Below, one piece after another: positions 63,313-64,000 of a stretch of DNA of 64,000 nt. Positions within the stretch are counted from its first letter, which is position 1, and each line of letters starts with the position of its first letter. Both the position numbers and the translations under genes were made by a program. The DNA lies in the NCBI GenBank assembly GCA_039989895.1, contig JBDXGY010000005.1, forward strand, positions 186,001 through 250,000, in the 5' to 3' direction. Source of the DNA: Hyphomicrobiales bacterium (GTDB lineage Bacteria; Pseudomonadota; Alphaproteobacteria; Rhizobiales; JACESI01). Under the pieces are notes generated by a model that had not been told where the DNA came from, did not search any database, and saw only the letters and a list, made by a program, of their open reading frames with translations.

Positions 63313-64000
63313 ATGAAAAAAATCGCCATTGCAAAACTCGACGATATCAAAGACCGAAAGCCTGCCCATGCATTGGTGGCGAATGTTGATCTTGTTATCG
63401 TGAGAATGGATGAAAAAATTTCTGTGATGTACGGGCGCTGCCTGCACAGAGGCGCGCTGATGTCTGATGGATTTGTCAAAGGTGACAACTTGATCTGTGG
63501 CGTCCATTATTGGGATTATAAAGTCGAAACCGGCATCTCAGAATATGACAATAAAGAAGTGCTGCCAAAGTTTGAATCATGGGTGGAAGGCGGCGAAATT
63601 CTTGTCGACGAAGATGAGATTGCCGCTTGGTGCAAAATAAACCCACAGCCGTTCAACCGCGATGAATATCTGGGCCAATATGCAGATACCGCTCACGGGA
63701 CAGAAGAAGAGCCTTATACGGGCCTCATTCAGCAATATGCCCGCGATGGTCTTTCAAAAACTGGCCATCACGGCAAAGTTGACGCAATGGGCGTGCCGCG
63801 CAATCAATTGCCAGACTGGGATGACATTCAGCTATTGACCGCTCAATTACAAACGCCACCGCTGCTCGACGACGATGCCGTTGGTACTGAAGTTATTATT
63901 GGGCCAAACGCTAAAAAGCCGCTGAAGCTTGATATTCCACTGTTTGTTTCTGATATGAGCTACGGCGCTTTATCTGAGCCTGCAAAAATAGCGCTAGCGC
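63313..64000 (+). CDS. Rieske 2Fe-2S / glutamate synthase-like fusion protein (5' part)
   Basis: Runs off the right edge; 229 residues are visible. Residues about 1-75 form a Rieske domain with C43-x-H45 (CLHRG) and C62-x2-H65 (CGVHYWDY), normal for a 2Fe-2S cluster. From about residue 95 onward a linker leads to LFVSDMSYGALSEPAKIALA, the beginning of the FMN-binding domain of glutamate synthase. So it is likely a single-subunit GltB-like oxidoreductase with its own Rieske centre. ATG 63313 has GGAAAG upstream. Confidence 0.85.
   Translation, partial: MKKIAIAKLDDIKDRKPAHALVANVDLVIVRMDEKISVMYGRCLHRGALMSDGFVKGDNLICGVHYWDYKVETGISEYDNKEVLPKFESWVEGGEILVDEDEIAAWCKINPQPFNRDEYLGQYADTAHGTEEEPYTGLIQQYARDGLSKTGHHGKVDAMGVPRNQLPDWDDIQLLTAQLQTPPLLDDDAVGTEVIIGPNAKKPLKLDIPLFVSDMSYGALSEPAKIALA

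Noticed and set aside
1-64000. CRISPR arrays, insertion sequences, prophage
   Set aside because: No regularly spaced repeats, transposase motifs or phage structural genes were seen.

Overview
The window reads as ordinary chromosome of an alphaproteobacterium, most likely a Hyphomicrobiales (Rhizobiales)-type organism with moderately AT-leaning DNA. Pointers are a class I lysyl-tRNA synthetase, a DUF2244 protein, a TIGR02186/TSUP gene pair, a PodJ-like polar scaffold with Sel1 repeats preceded by GANTC sites and a CtrA-like box, a three-gene petABC bc1 operon with split cytochromes, and a MerR-controlled fatty-acid oxidation cluster. The sulfite-oxidation genes suggest a marine or sulfur-using lifestyle; this is inference. 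No phage, insertion sequence or CRISPR array was seen.

Layout. 0.1-8.2 kb: housekeeping (dapB, gpmA, alkylation repair, DUF2244, nth), then an unusual operon of an acyl-CoA synthetase with two tandem PPC/DUF296 genes, then two RNA-modifying enzymes. 8.2-16.9 kb: an ABC exporter, petABC with a clear terminator, apt facing mtnN and ychF, and an aldo/keto reductase. 16.9-24.7 kb: a minus-strand series, pcp, a metallophosphoesterase, sat, then two small accessory genes (SlyD-like FKBP and a 117-residue protein) and aprA-aprB-aprM. Together Sat and AprMBA form the AMP-dependent sulfite-to-sulfate route with ATP formation. A 52-residue gene lies in the sat-FKBP gap.

25.1-33 kb: a chemoreceptor, a malic enzyme bracketed by a 23-nt imperfect direct repeat, nudC, an orphan pilus-secretin N-terminal-domain protein, and a TIGR02186-TSUP pair that may export sulfite or another anion. 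33-37.3 kb: one 1388-residue PodJ-like gene. 37.6-45.1 kb: a MerR regulator, acyl-CoA dehydrogenase, thiolase, FadB-type multifunctional enzyme, a DsbA-fold isomerase, and an XRE/S24 regulator with a perfect palindrome upstream.

45.1-56 kb: polysaccharide deacetylase, NIPSNAP protein, lysS, TerB-like protein, fatty-acid hydroxylase, a solute-binding protein divergent from a processive glycosyltransferase, and the rpmH-rnpA-yidC-engB cluster. 56.4-64 kb: a TVP38-flavoprotein pair, an orphan histidine kinase, tRNA-Arg(ACG), an ECF sigma factor with a zinc anti-sigma factor, a CPA1 antiporter, and the 5' part of a Rieske-glutamate synthase fusion cut by the window end.

The strongest candidate for an under-described system is the sat/aprMBA cluster with its two uncharacterised accessory genes and 52-residue neighbour. 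The ACS-PPC-PPC operon and the Rieske-GltS fusion are next. All assignments are from reading motifs and context; no database search was run.
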